Positions 34,919-43,234 of a stretch of DNA of 64,000 nucleotides are shown here, piece after piece. The DNA comes from an uncultured Victivallales bacterium (GTDB lineage Bacteria; Verrucomicrobiota; Lentisphaeria; Victivallales; UBA1829): assembly GCA_944390735.1 (NCBI GenBank), contig CALXRL010000001.1, positions 41,911-105,910 of the forward strand, read 5' to 3'. The stretch's first letter is position 1, and each line of letters opens with the position of its first letter. The position numbers were made by a program, and so were the translations under genes. The notes under the pieces were generated by a model. That model saw nothing but the letters and a program-made list of their open reading frames with translations, had not been told where the DNA came from and did no database searches.

Positions 34919-35351
34919 TTTCGTTACTTTCTCCGTTAACTGCCGTCGGCACCGCCGAATCTTTACCGGACTTTGTTCCTCTCTTCCGGTAAATCAAACC
35001 ATCGGGATCCGGACGGCTTCTCCTGTCCGCCGGATTCCTTCCTTCTCCTCAGTCTCCGCGCGATGACCTTTTCCCTCCCGGAGAAAGTGCCGGTACGCAA
35101 TCGTATACTCAGGTCGGAGCTGTTTCATGCTCCTTTGTAATAACTTATATGCGGGAAATCCCGATTGCAAAAAAAAACGGTTTTGTTTCTGGAAAAAAAA
35201 CGTTTTTTTTGGGGAAAAAAAGACCCGGAACGCGGATTTAATAGGCTTTCTCAGATTTTCCGGATGGAATTGATTTCCGGGATTCCCCGAATCGCCCCGG
35301 AGTTTTTTTCCCTCCGGGGGATGGGAATGCCGATTCGGTTTTCCGGATTGC
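34919..35351. other. Intergenic leader region upstream of the RRM gene, 433 bp
   Basis: A possible leftward promoter is TTGCAA with TAAGTT or TATAAG near 35140-35175, whose spacer holds a CGGGA/TCCCG hairpin (35152-35163). Downstream of it, a 44-codon minus-strand frame (34994-35128, start MKQLRPEYTIAYRHFL) has AAAGGAG directly before its ATG, too close for efficient initiation. I list it as a possible leader peptide only. An A/T-rich stretch with runs of A lies at 35165-35220. Confidence 0.35.
35295..35319 (-). terminator. Hairpin downstream of the RND pump gene
   Basis: CCCCGGAG (35295-35302) and CTCCGGGG (35312-35319) form a perfect 8-bp stem, 33 bp beyond the pump stop codon. No T-run follows on the minus strand, so it is either a weak terminator or an mRNA 3'-end stabiliser. 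Confidence 0.4.
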
Positions 35352-38300
35352 TCAGACGGCGGCCGGAGCCGTTTTTTTATGTCTGCGCAGACGGGAAAGA
35401 AAACGGAGAAACGTATGCTTGCGCGGTTTCGCCGTATCATGCACAAAGATGAAGTAGAGCGCGGGAATGACGTAGAGCGTCAGGAGGGATGCGATCGTCA
35501 GTCCTCCGACAACCCCCATTCCGCAGCTGGAGCGCAGTTCCGATCCGAGTCCGCTTCCGAACGCCATCGGCAGCATGCCCGCCACGGATGCGATCGAGGT
35601 CATGACAATCGGCCGGAATTTGGCCTGGGTCGCCTGCAGCATTGCCTTGTGGGTCGTGACGCCCGATTTGACCAGAGCAGCACACTCATCCATAATGAGA
35701 ATCGCGTTGTTGACCACGATTCCGATCATCATGACGCCGCCGAGCAGACCCATCATCGACATGGACATCCGGGCGACCCACAGCGTGGCATACATTCCCA
35801 GAAAACCGAGCGGCACCGTGAACATGATGAGGAACGGACGCGTCCAGGACTCCATGATTGCCGCAATAAGCAGATAGGTCAGAATCGTCGCCAGAATAAT
35901 GACCTGAATAAATTCCCGTGCGGTTTCATTCATCAGTTCCACGTTTCCGCTCATTCGCACGCCGTATCCGGGAGGCAGCGCCTGAAGCGCCATGTCGCCG
36001 ATCGTCTTGGATACGGTTCCGAGCGCCATGCCCGGCGCGGTGTTCGCATAGAGCCACATGGTGCGGACTTTGTCGTAACGGTTGACCACCACCGGACGGG
36101 TGTCCTCGGTGATCTCCGCAAGGACTTCGGTCCCGAGCGGATTGTTGTCCTTGGTGGCCGGAGCGTTCTGACGGAGCTGATCTTCGCCGTATTCCTTCTT
36201 GTTTTTCACGCGGATGTCGAAGGTGCGGGCGCCGGAACGGTAGTCGCCGACTTCGATTCCGTCCAGGGAGCCGAGCAGATATTCATAAACGTCGTTTGCC
36301 GACATGTTCAGGTTCTGAAGCACGGTCCGCCGCGGCGTGATGTTGATGTTCGGCTTGCGTTCCCGTCGGCTGGAGTCGAGGTCGCGGGTGATGCCGAGCG
36401 CGGGCAGTTTTTCCATGACTTCCATTTCCGCCGCTTCCAGAACGTCCAGATCGGGACCGTTGATGACGCAGCGGATTTCCGCTCCGCTTCCGCCGAAGGT
36501 CGCCGGAATGGAGAGCGTCACGCGGCAGTTGTCCAGATAGGCCAGCTCTTTCCGCAGGATGGCCTGCAGATCGTAAATGGATTCCTTGCGTTCAAATTTG
36601 TCGGTGGTCCGGAGGTTGATCTGTCCCAGGTAAACCGCAGAGCTGACCTGGCCGCTTCCTCCGTCGGAGTCTCCCACGGAGATCGACATACCCCGGATGA
36701 AGTCGAATTTTTTCAGATGATCCGCCGCCTCCCGGATCAGACGGTCCGTCGTTTCCAGATTGTAGTTGGTCGGAAATTCAAACTTGATGCGGATCTCCCC
36801 CTGGTCGCAGAAGGGAAGAAAGGAGAGTCCCACCTGAGGCACCACGAAGAAAAGCACCGCCGCGGCAAGCGCCAGAACCGCCGTCATCAGGGTTTTCGGA
36901 TATCGCGCAGTCCATTCAATGCTTCTGTCGAATTTCCGGCAGAGCCAGTCGTAGCCCGTATCCCAGGGGAGAAACAGTTTCTGGAGAAAGGTTTTGCCTT
37001 CGACCGCCTGCTTCTTTTTCTTCTTCAGCAGGACGCACGCCAGAATCGGCGTCAGCGTGAAGCTGATGAAGAGCGAAACCAGCGTGGCTCCCACCATGAC
37101 GCCCGCGAACGGCACCATCATGCTGCCGATTCGGGTTGTCATCATCATGACCGGCACGAACACGACCACGTTGGTCAGCGCGCTGGCGGAGACCGCCGCG
37201 ATCACTTCGCCTGTTCCGCGTTCCGCCGCCGTTTTGATCGGTTCCCCGCGGTCCAGGTGCTTGAAGATGTTCTCAATAACCACGATGGAGTTGGTCACCA
37301 GCACCCCGACGGAACACCCCAGCGACAGCAGCGTCATAATGTTGAACGAATAGTTGAAATATGCCATCACCGCGAATGTCACGATCACGGAGATCGGCAT
37401 GGAGATCATGACAATAAAGGTCGATTTCGGTTCATGCAGAAACAGGAACAGCAGAATCGCGGTCAGAATGATGCCGGTCAGGATGCTGCTCCAGGCGTCG
37501 TCCACCGATGCCTGAATGAACGCGCCGGAATCGGTGAACCAGACCAGCTTCATTCCCGTGGGCAGTTCTCCGTTTTGAATCATGGACTGGAAGCGCTGAC
37601 GGATTCCGTTAATCACTTCAATGGCGTTCGCTTCGCCTTTCTTGATGATGCGGAAGCGGGCCGCGGGTTCGCCGTTGACATAGGCTTTGCTTCGGACTTC
37701 GCGGCTCATGAATTTGACATCGGCGACATCGCGCAGGTAAACGCGTTTGTTTTTGAATTTTCCCACTTCAAGCGCCTTGATCTGTTCAAAGTCCTTGAAG
37801 TCGCCGTCGAATGTGACGTTCTTTTCCCCCTTGTCGAACTGGATTCGGCCGAGCGGTTTGCGGACGTTGTTCGCTTCCAGTTTTGCCACAATGTCGTTGA
37901 TGGAGAGGTTCATGGCGGTCAGTTTCGCGCGGTCCAGCAGGACATGGATCTGCATTTCGTTGGCGCCGTAAACGCGGACCTCGCCCACGCCGGGGACCGA
38001 GGAGAAGCGGTCGGCGATGACATCGTCGGCATAGTCGTAGAGATCGTCCTGGGTCCGGTCTCCGACCAGGAACGCCTGAACCACGGTGGTGGCGTTGGTG
38101 TCGATCTTCCGGATGGTCGGTTCCTTGGCTCCGTCGGGGAAGTCCTCGCGGATGCGGTTCAGGGCCTCGCGGATGTCGGTCGCCGCCACGTCGACGTCGA
38201 TTCCCATGTTGAATTCCAGCTGAATGCGGGCCTCATCCTCGATCGAGACGCTGGTCACATGCTTGATGCCGTCCAGCGAGGAGACCGCATCCTCGATGCG

Positions 38301-38495
38301 TTTGGCAATTTCAACCTCGATTTCCGTCGGACTGGCTCCCTCGTATTCGCAGCGGACCAGCACGGTCGGAATCTCCATGTTGGGCAGGAGGTCGATGCTG
38401 ATTTTCGGATAAAGACTGATGCCGATCATGACCAGCACGATGATGAATGCGGTCATCGCAATCGGACGCTGTACGGACCACTTGCTCAGAAACAT
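35352..38495 (-). CDS. RND efflux pump inner-membrane subunit (HAE1/AcrB-like) lacking the usual proton-relay residues
   Basis: A 1047-residue pump with the full AcrB layout: N-terminal helix (RPIAMTAFIIVLVMIGISLYP), porter domain, helix bundle, second periplasmic domain and C-terminal helices. The AcrB proton relay Asp407-Asp408 (VDDAIVVVE) is replaced by VTNSIVVIE, with Thr401-Asn402. The relay Lys940 is replaced by Asn929 in VVNNAILIMDE. Ion coupling may therefore differ. The gene follows its adaptor by 15 bp; no outer-membrane TolC-like gene is in the window. Substrates unknown. Confidence 0.93.
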   Translation of the reverse strand: MFLSKWSVQRPIAMTAFIIVLVMIGISLYPKISIDLLPNMEIPTVLVRCEYEGASPTEIEVEIAKRIEDAVSSLDGIKHVTSVSIEDEARIQLEFNMGIDVDVAATDIREALNRIREDFPDGAKEPTIRKIDTNATTVVQAFLVGDRTQDDLYDYADDVIADRFSSVPGVGEVRVYGANEMQIHVLLDRAKLTAMNLSINDIVAKLEANNVRKPLGRIQFDKGEKNVTFDGDFKDFEQIKALEVGKFKNKRVYLRDVADVKFMSREVRSKAYVNGEPAARFRIIKKGEANAIEVINGIRQRFQSMIQNGELPTGMKLVWFTDSGAFIQASVDDAWSSILTGIILTAILLFLFLHEPKSTFIVMISMPISVIVTFAVMAYFNYSFNIMTLLSLGCSVGVLVTNSIVVIENIFKHLDRGEPIKTAAERGTGEVIAAVSASALTNVVVFVPVMMMTTRIGSMMVPFAGVMVGATLVSLFISFTLTPILACVLLKKKKKQAVEGKTFLQKLFLPWDTGYDWLCRKFDRSIEWTARYPKTLMTAVLALAAAVLFFVVPQVGLSFLPFCDQGEIRIKFEFPTNYNLETTDRLIREAADHLKKFDFIRGMSISVGDSDGGSGQVSSAVYLGQINLRTTDKFERKESIYDLQAILRKELAYLDNCRVTLSIPATFGGSGAEIRCVINGPDLDVLEAAEMEVMEKLPALGITRDLDSSRRERKPNINITPRRTVLQNLNMSANDVYEYLLGSLDGIEVGDYRSGARTFDIRVKNKKEYGEDQLRQNAPATKDNNPLGTEVLAEITEDTRPVVVNRYDKVRTMWLYANTAPGMALGTVSKTIGDMALQALPPGYGVRMSGNVELMNETAREFIQVIILATILTYLLIAAIMESWTRPFLIMFTVPLGFLGMYATLWVARMSMSMMGLLGGVMMIGIVVNNAILIMDECAALVKSGVTTHKAMLQATQAKFRPIVMTSIASVAGMLPMAFGSGLGSELRSSCGMGVVGGLTIASLLTLYVIPALYFIFVHDTAKPRKHTFLRFLSRLRRHKKTAPAAV

Positions 38496-38510
38496 GGATG
38501 CGCTCCTCCG

Positions 38511-39683
38511 TTACTTCTCATTGATTGCCCGCAGAAGCGAACCGTTGTTGACAAAGGTCTGACCCGTGACGACAAACCGCTCTTTCAGCAGTTCCTGTGC
38601 GTTGACCACTTCGCAGTATTTCCCGTCGATGATGCCCCGGACCACATTGAAACTCTTGGCGCGGTTGCTGGAATCCACGGCATAGACAATGTAACGGTCG
38701 TTGGCGCGCAGCAGGAGCGCGTCCGTCGGAAGGCCATACGCCTCCTTTTCCTGAAGAACGAGACTCAGATCGCAGAGCATTCCGCTGACCAGGGGAACCT
38801 TTCCCGGAACCAGAATTTTAAGCTTGAAGGTTCTGCTTTCCGGATCAATGCTGGGCGCCTTGTACGTGACACTTCCCCGTCCCTTCTCCTCCCCGCCGAT
38901 CAGAAAGCGGACCGGGGTTTTGCCGGGAACCACCTGATCGTAATAGACCGCGCTGATGTAGCAGATCACTTCCAGAACCTTCTGATTTTCCAGCTTCATG
39001 ATGTTCTGTCCGGTGCTGACATATTCGTTCTCTTCGATGTATTTGTCGGTCACGATGCAGTCGAACGGCGCCGTGATTACGGAGTCGGCCAGGTTTTTGC
39101 GGGCAATGACCAGATTGCTTTCCGCCTGTTTGAGCTGCGCTTCCGCATTGATGATGGCGGCCTTGGCGGTCTGAATATCCATTTCCGCCTTCTTGTAGTT
39201 GGTCTCATAGGTCTCGAATTCCGACTGGCTGGTGGCTTTCGACTGCCAGAGGCGGAGGAACCGTTCATAGTCCAGCTCGGCTTTCCGACGGGTGATTTCC
39301 GCGGTCTTCAGCGCAATTTTGGTGCTTTCCAGTTCGGCTTTTTTGACCTTGATCGCATCTTCCTGCACGGTGACCTGATTTTTCAGAATCTGCCGGTCAA
39401 TGCCGAAGAGCGTGTCGCCTTTTTTCCGGACATCGCCCTCATCGACTTTCAGGAGTTCCAGCGTTCCGCTGATTTTCGCCGAGATGGTCGCATATTCCAC
39501 CGGCCATACGGTTCCCTGGACCGGAATCTGCTGGCGGAACACGCGCTTCTGAAGCGGTTCCAGCGTGACGCGCACCTCGCGTTCCACCGTTTTCTTATCT
39601 TTTTTCTGATTGCTGCAGCCGGCAAAACCGAACACAACTCCGGCAAGCGCAAGACAGACCAGTCCTTTGGACACGATGCTCAT
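38511..39683 (-). CDS. RND efflux periplasmic adaptor lipoprotein (MFP)
   Basis: A 390-residue membrane fusion protein. The lipobox GFAGC follows a hydrophobic signal (GLVCLALAGVV), so it should be lipidated. A biotinyl-lipoyl half motif (QGTVWPVEYATISAKISGTL, then VDEGDVRKKGDTLFGID), an alpha-hairpin (IKVKKAELESTKIALKTAEI and its partner), the second lipoyl half (SVITAPFDCIVTDKYIEENE) and beta-barrel domains follow in the normal order. The ATG at 39683 with AAGGAGA upstream is preferred over a longer frame. It is the first gene of the pump operon, with promoter and direct repeat just upstream. Confidence 0.93.
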   Translation of the reverse strand: MSIVSKGLVCLALAGVVFGFAGCSNQKKDKKTVEREVRVTLEPLQKRVFRQQIPVQGTVWPVEYATISAKISGTLELLKVDEGDVRKKGDTLFGIDRQILKNQVTVQEDAIKVKKAELESTKIALKTAEITRRKAELDYERFLRLWQSKATSQSEFETYETNYKKAEMDIQTAKAAIINAEAQLKQAESNLVIARKNLADSVITAPFDCIVTDKYIEENEYVSTGQNIMKLENQKVLEVICYISAVYYDQVVPGKTPVRFLIGGEEKGRGSVTYKAPSIDPESRTFKLKILVPGKVPLVSGMLCDLSLVLQEKEAYGLPTDALLLRANDRYIVYAVDSSNRAKSFNVVRGIIDGKYCEVVNAQELLKERFVVTGQTFVNNGSLLRAINEK

Positions 39684-39730
39684 AATCTCTCCTTCCCTGA
39701 AAATAAAAAATGTCTCGACTTCAACCTTAT

Positions 39731-39759
39731 ATAATAATCCATATCGTTTCAACTTGCAA
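39731..39759 (-). promoter_or_regulatory. Promoter of the RND pump operon
   Basis: On the minus strand, TTGCAA (39759-39754) and TATTAT (39736-39731) are 17 bp apart. The transcript would start near 39724, leaving a 40-base leader before the adaptor ATG. Confidence 0.65.
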
Positions 39760-39763
39760 TCCC

Positions 39764-39785
39764 CTTGACAAAATCTTGACAAAAT
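39764..39785 (-). promoter_or_regulatory. Perfect 11-bp tandem repeat, probable OmpR/PhoB-family binding site
   Basis: CTTGACAAAAT is repeated exactly at 39764-39774 and 39775-39785 (ATTTTGTCAAG twice on the minus strand). It ends 5 bases upstream of the pump -35 hexamer. Direct repeats with an 11-bp period next to the -35 are how PhoB-type regulators bind, and the repeat resembles a Pho box. The adjacent response regulator gene is of this family. Confidence 0.65.
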
Positions 39786-39905
39786 ACTGATTTCCCGCAG
39801 ACAATTTTCCGGAGAAGCGGTCGGAACCCCGGTTTTTCTCCGGGCGGTTCCGTCGGGCTTCCGCATCTTTCCGCTGCCGGGAAAGTCCTATCGCCTTCTC
39901 CGGTC

Positions 39906-41663
39906 TCAGGAATGGCCGAGCGGCAGCAGAAGATGAAATTCCGATCCTCCCCTGCCGGAGAGAACGCGGACCGTTCCATGATGATGCAGCGCAATGTGTT
40001 TGACAATCGCCAGCCCGATGCCGCTTCCGCTCTGTTTCTTTCCCGCGGAGGGGATCCGGTAGAAGCGTTTGAAGATGCGGTCCTGATGCTCCGGTGGAAT
40101 GCCGCAGCCGTAATCTTTGACACAGAAATCCATCTGTCCATCCTTCCGGCGCGCGGAGAGTTCGATCTTCCGGGTCCCGCTGTGAATGACAGCATTGGTA
40201 ATCAGATTGTTCAGCGCCTGGAGGAGAAGCTGGGAGTCGCCGAGCAGTTCCGTGGAATCGCAGTCGGTGATCTGCAGTTCGATTCCGGCGGCTTCCGCGG
40301 CGGGCCGGCAGACCTCCATGGAGCCGCGGAGCACGGCCAGCGGCTGAACCGGAAGAAAATCATCCTCCGTTCTCCTGCCCACGTTTTCCAGCGAAGTCAG
40401 GGTCAGAAAGTTCAGCAGAAGCGTGTGAAGGCGTTCCGACTGGGTGGTCAACGTTTCGATGCAGCGCTGTTTGTATTCCTCGTTGTCCAGAGCGCCGTTG
40501 CCGATGGCGTCGACGGCTCCGACAATGCCGGTCAGCGGAGTTTTCATCTCATGCGAGATTGCCGCGATGAACTCCCGGTGCGACGCTTCCAGTTTGCTCA
40601 GATCCGTCAGGTCGGTGGCGGAGATCAGGAAGAATCGTCTTCCCTCCCTTGTAAAAGTGACCCCTTTGACCAGAAGCTGGAATTCCCGGTCGTTGCGGAC
40701 CAGTGTGAGTTTTTCGGCATAGACGGAGGTCGTGTCGATTTTTTTCAGGCAGTTCCGGATCTCCTCGGGACAGTCGGGGAATTTCGTGCTTCCGCTTCGC
40801 GGCTCCGGATCAAACAGAAGTCTGGCGGTTTCGTTCCAGCGGACCACATTGCCCTCCTCGTCAATCAGAAGGATGGCTTCGGAAAGAGCGTTCAGCATGA
40901 CTTCGCGTTCATTGGCGCCGTCCTGAAGCGAGAGTATCTGTTTCTTGAGCTGATCCGTCAGCGTCTGAAGACAGAGGGCGATTTCGTGAATCAGTCCGCT
41001 GCGGGGAACATAGATCGGACTTTCCAGTTCTCCCGCCGCAATCCGCGACATGCTGGCGAACAGCCGGTTCAGCGGACACCGGATCCACAGCCAGAAATAG
41101 GTGATCAGCGCCAGCGTGGAGAGAACCCCGAGAACGGTCAGAATCAGAATTCCACGCCGGGTCTGCTGCATCAGAAGGGTCATGCTGTTGCATTTGGACG
41201 CCATGATGAGCACATAGTCCTGCCGGCCGACCCGGAACCGGGTCGAATGATAGACCATGAAGGAGTTCAGCGTCCGGTCGAACTTGACCAGAACGTCCTC
41301 GTCGTGATTCTTCTTGAAGAACCCCCGGATCTCGGGCTCGCGGATGTGCTCCACCAGATATTCCGGGACCCCCTCGGTCTCCACGATCACCCCTTTTCCG
41401 CGGGCGATGATCTTCACAATCATCGGATTCGGTCCGAGATTCTTGTTCAGCATCTGGTGCATTTTCTCAAGCTGTTTCGACTCGAGCAGCTCCCGGAACG
41501 CGCGGACCAGAAAGAAATTGTTGCGTTTGGTCTCTTCCGCCACCTCCTGGAAATAGGCCTTCTGAAAGTCGGAAAGCTGAAGATCCAGCAGAAGAATCGC
41601 CAGAAGAATGATGCCTCCGATGATCGCCGGGACAAAGAGAAGGGCGGTGGTCTTTTTCGCCAT
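39906..41663 (-). CDS. PhoR-like sensor histidine kinase
   Basis: A 585-residue kinase. The first transmembrane helix is at 8-28, a periplasmic sensor region spans about 29-168, the second helix is at about 171-193, then a HAMP segment (CPLNRLFASMSRIAAGELES). A PAS domain (about 252-355, LSEAILLIDEEGNVVRWNE) is followed by the HisKA domain with phosphoacceptor His371 in ISHEMKTPLTG. The ATPase domain shows the N box (QALNNLITNAVIHS), DYGCGIP and GSGIGLAIVK. The layout is that of PhoR. It starts 5 bp after the response regulator gene, so the two form an operon. Confidence 0.95.
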   Translation of the reverse strand: MAKKTTALLFVPAIIGGIILLAILLLDLQLSDFQKAYFQEVAEETKRNNFFLVRAFRELLESKQLEKMHQMLNKNLGPNPMIVKIIARGKGVIVETEGVPEYLVEHIREPEIRGFFKKNHDEDVLVKFDRTLNSFMVYHSTRFRVGRQDYVLIMASKCNSMTLLMQQTRRGILILTVLGVLSTLALITYFWLWIRCPLNRLFASMSRIAAGELESPIYVPRSGLIHEIALCLQTLTDQLKKQILSLQDGANEREVMLNALSEAILLIDEEGNVVRWNETARLLFDPEPRSGSTKFPDCPEEIRNCLKKIDTTSVYAEKLTLVRNDREFQLLVKGVTFTREGRRFFLISATDLTDLSKLEASHREFIAAISHEMKTPLTGIVGAVDAIGNGALDNEEYKQRCIETLTTQSERLHTLLLNFLTLTSLENVGRRTEDDFLPVQPLAVLRGSMEVCRPAAEAAGIELQITDCDSTELLGDSQLLLQALNNLITNAVIHSGTRKIELSARRKDGQMDFCVKDYGCGIPPEHQDRIFKRFYRIPSAGKKQSGSGIGLAIVKHIALHHHGTVRVLSGRGGSEFHLLLPLGHS

Positions 41664-41668
41664 GAAAA

Positions 41669-42358
41669 TTACTCTCCCGCGATCCGGTAGCCGACTCCGC
41701 GGATGGTTTCAATGTGATCCGCCCACTCCCCGAGTTTCCGCCGGAGATTGACAATGTGCATGTCGATGGCCCGCGCCGTGACCGAATAGTTGTCTCCCTT
41801 CACCGCCCGGATGATCTGATTCCGCGTGAAGACGCGCCCCGGATTGGAGGCCAGAAGAACCAGCGTTTTGAATTCATCCGCAGTCAGAAGCAGTCCGGCT
41901 CCGTTCAGCGTGGCGCTGTGAGTGATCAGATCAATCGAGAGGGGGCCGAGGACGATGCTTCGCGGCTCCTCTCTGCCCGCTGTCGTCTTTTTGCGCAGCT
42001 GAACCGCGATGCGGGCGGCGAGAACTTTGCTGCTGTAAGGTTTGGTGATGTAGTCGTCCGCTCCCATTTCCAGCCCCAGGACGATATCATTCTCCTCGCC
42101 TTTGGCGGTCAGCATGATGATCGGAATATTCGCCAGAAGAGGGTTGTTTTTCAGATTCCGGCAGACGGTCAGGCCGTCGATACCCGGCAGCATCACGTCC
42201 AGCAGAATCAGATCCGGAAGCATCTGGGCCGCCGCGGCCAGTCCCTCCTCGCCCGACGACGCACAGCAGACCTGCGAAAAACCGTTCATGTTCAGATTCA
42301 TCTTTGTCATGTCGCAGATGGAGGGATCATCTTCGATCAGCAGTATTTTCGGACTCAT
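41669..42358 (-). CDS. OmpR/PhoB-family response regulator
   Basis: A 229-residue protein. The receiver domain has the acidic pair Glu9-Asp10-Asp11, phosphoacceptor Asp54 in LILLDVMLPGIDG and the switch Lys in MLTAKGEE. The winged-helix DNA-binding domain begins near 130 and ends VNLRRKLGEWADHIETIRGVGYRI, which is standard for OmpR-type regulators. A GTG three codons upstream (42367) is an alternative start; AAGGA sits 3 bases from the GTG and 12 from the ATG, so the choice is open. It is cotranscribed with the PhoR-like kinase and is the likely binder of the 11-bp repeats upstream of the pump. Confidence 0.94.
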   Translation of the reverse strand: MSPKILLIEDDPSICDMTKMNLNMNGFSQVCCASSGEEGLAAAAQMLPDLILLDVMLPGIDGLTVCRNLKNNPLLANIPIIMLTAKGEENDIVLGLEMGADDYITKPYSSKVLAARIAVQLRKKTTAGREEPRSIVLGPLSIDLITHSATLNGAGLLLTADEFKTLVLLASNPGRVFTRNQIIRAVKGDNYSVTARAIDMHIVNLRRKLGEWADHIETIRGVGYRIAGE

Positions 42359-42412
42359 CGCAAGCACTTTTCCTTCCCGGTGTGATCATCTGGTTCTTCG
42401 CGGATAAAATAA

Positions 42413-42441
42413 AAAATAACACGGCAGGCGGAGTTTGTCAA
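42413..42441 (-). promoter_or_regulatory. Promoter of the two-component operon
   Basis: On the minus strand, TTGACA (42441-42436) and TATTTT (42418-42413) are separated by 17 bp, about 45 bases upstream of the regulator start. The -35 lies in the sequence TTGACAAAC, which resembles one copy of the repeat at the pump promoter. Confidence 0.6.
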
Positions 42442-42523
42442 GTCCGGGAGCGGGGGGCGGAAAGCCGCATGACATTCCGGATTTTCCTTCGAAGCGGGGG
42501 CGCGTCCGCGCGGGCGGCGCGGA

Positions 42524-43234
42524 TCAGTGGAAGATCAGGCCGTCGCGCAGTTCGATGGAGCGGTCCGCAAGGGCGGCGACTGTCCGGTCATGCGTGACCA
42601 TCAGAATGGTGGTCCGTCCGGATTCATGAATGGTCCGGAAGATGTCCAGAATGCCCTTCCCCGTGACGGAATCCAGATTTCCGGTCGGTTCATCCGCCAG
42701 CAGCAGTTCCGGCGCGTTCAGAAGTGCGCGCGCAATGGCCGCCCGCTGCTGCTCTCCGCCGGAGAGTTCATTGGGGCGGTGCAGAATCCGATGGGAGAGT
42801 CCCACCTGATCCAGCAGTTCGCGGGCGCGCTCCCGGCAGAGACGCGCGCTTTTCCCGTCCAGCAGACCGGGAAGCATCACATTTTCCAGAATATTGAGTT
42901 CCGGAAGAATATGATACGCCTGGAAGACAAACCCGATTTTTTTCCGTCGGAACGCAACGGTTTTTCTCTGCGAGAGAGCGGAAAGATCGGTCCCGTCAAT
43001 CAGGAGCCGTCCGGTGTTGGGGCGGGAGATGGTGCCGATGATGTCCAGAAGCGTTGTCTTTCCGCTGCCGGAAGCCCCGGTCAGCGCCAGCCATTCCCCC
43101 CGTTTTGCGGAGAGGGAAACGCCTTTGAGCACATCAATCCGGGTCGGTCCGATCTGGAACGATTTGGTAATCATCTGCGCCGAGACAAACGGTTCCGGCG
43201 TGGAGGCATGGATGTTCACGGTTTCTTCATTCAT
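42524..43234 (-). CDS. lolD: Lipoprotein-release ABC transporter ATP-binding protein LolD
   Basis: A 236-residue ATPase of the LolD/MacB group. Walker A is [15 protein letters not shown], the signature is [15 protein letters not shown], Walker B is [13 protein letters not shown], and the H-loop is MVTHDRTVA. Its start overlaps the stop of the permease gene by 8 bp. With the LolC/E-like permease it should extract outer-membrane lipoproteins from the inner membrane, which also points to a diderm cell envelope. Confidence 0.92.
   Translation of the reverse strand: MNEETVNIHASTPEPFVSAQMITKSFQIGPTRIDVLKGVSLSAKRGEWLALTGASGSGKTTLLDIIGTISRPNTGRLLIDGTDLSALSQRKTVAFRRKKIGFVFQAYHILPELNILENVMLPGLLDGKSARLCRERARELLDQVGLSHRILHRPNELSGGEQQRAAIARALLNAPELLLADEPTGNLDSVTGKGILDIFRTIHESGRTTILMVTHDRTVAALADRSIELRDGLIFH

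Noticed and set aside
35379..39734. A 1451-codon plus-strand frame opposite the RND pump and adaptor
   Set aside because: Composition is His/Arg/Asp-rich with no domain; it is the antisense frame of two well-supported genes. The same holds for the 957-codon frame opposite mfd (1099-3972) and the 837-codon frame opposite the clan A hydrolase (59448-61961).
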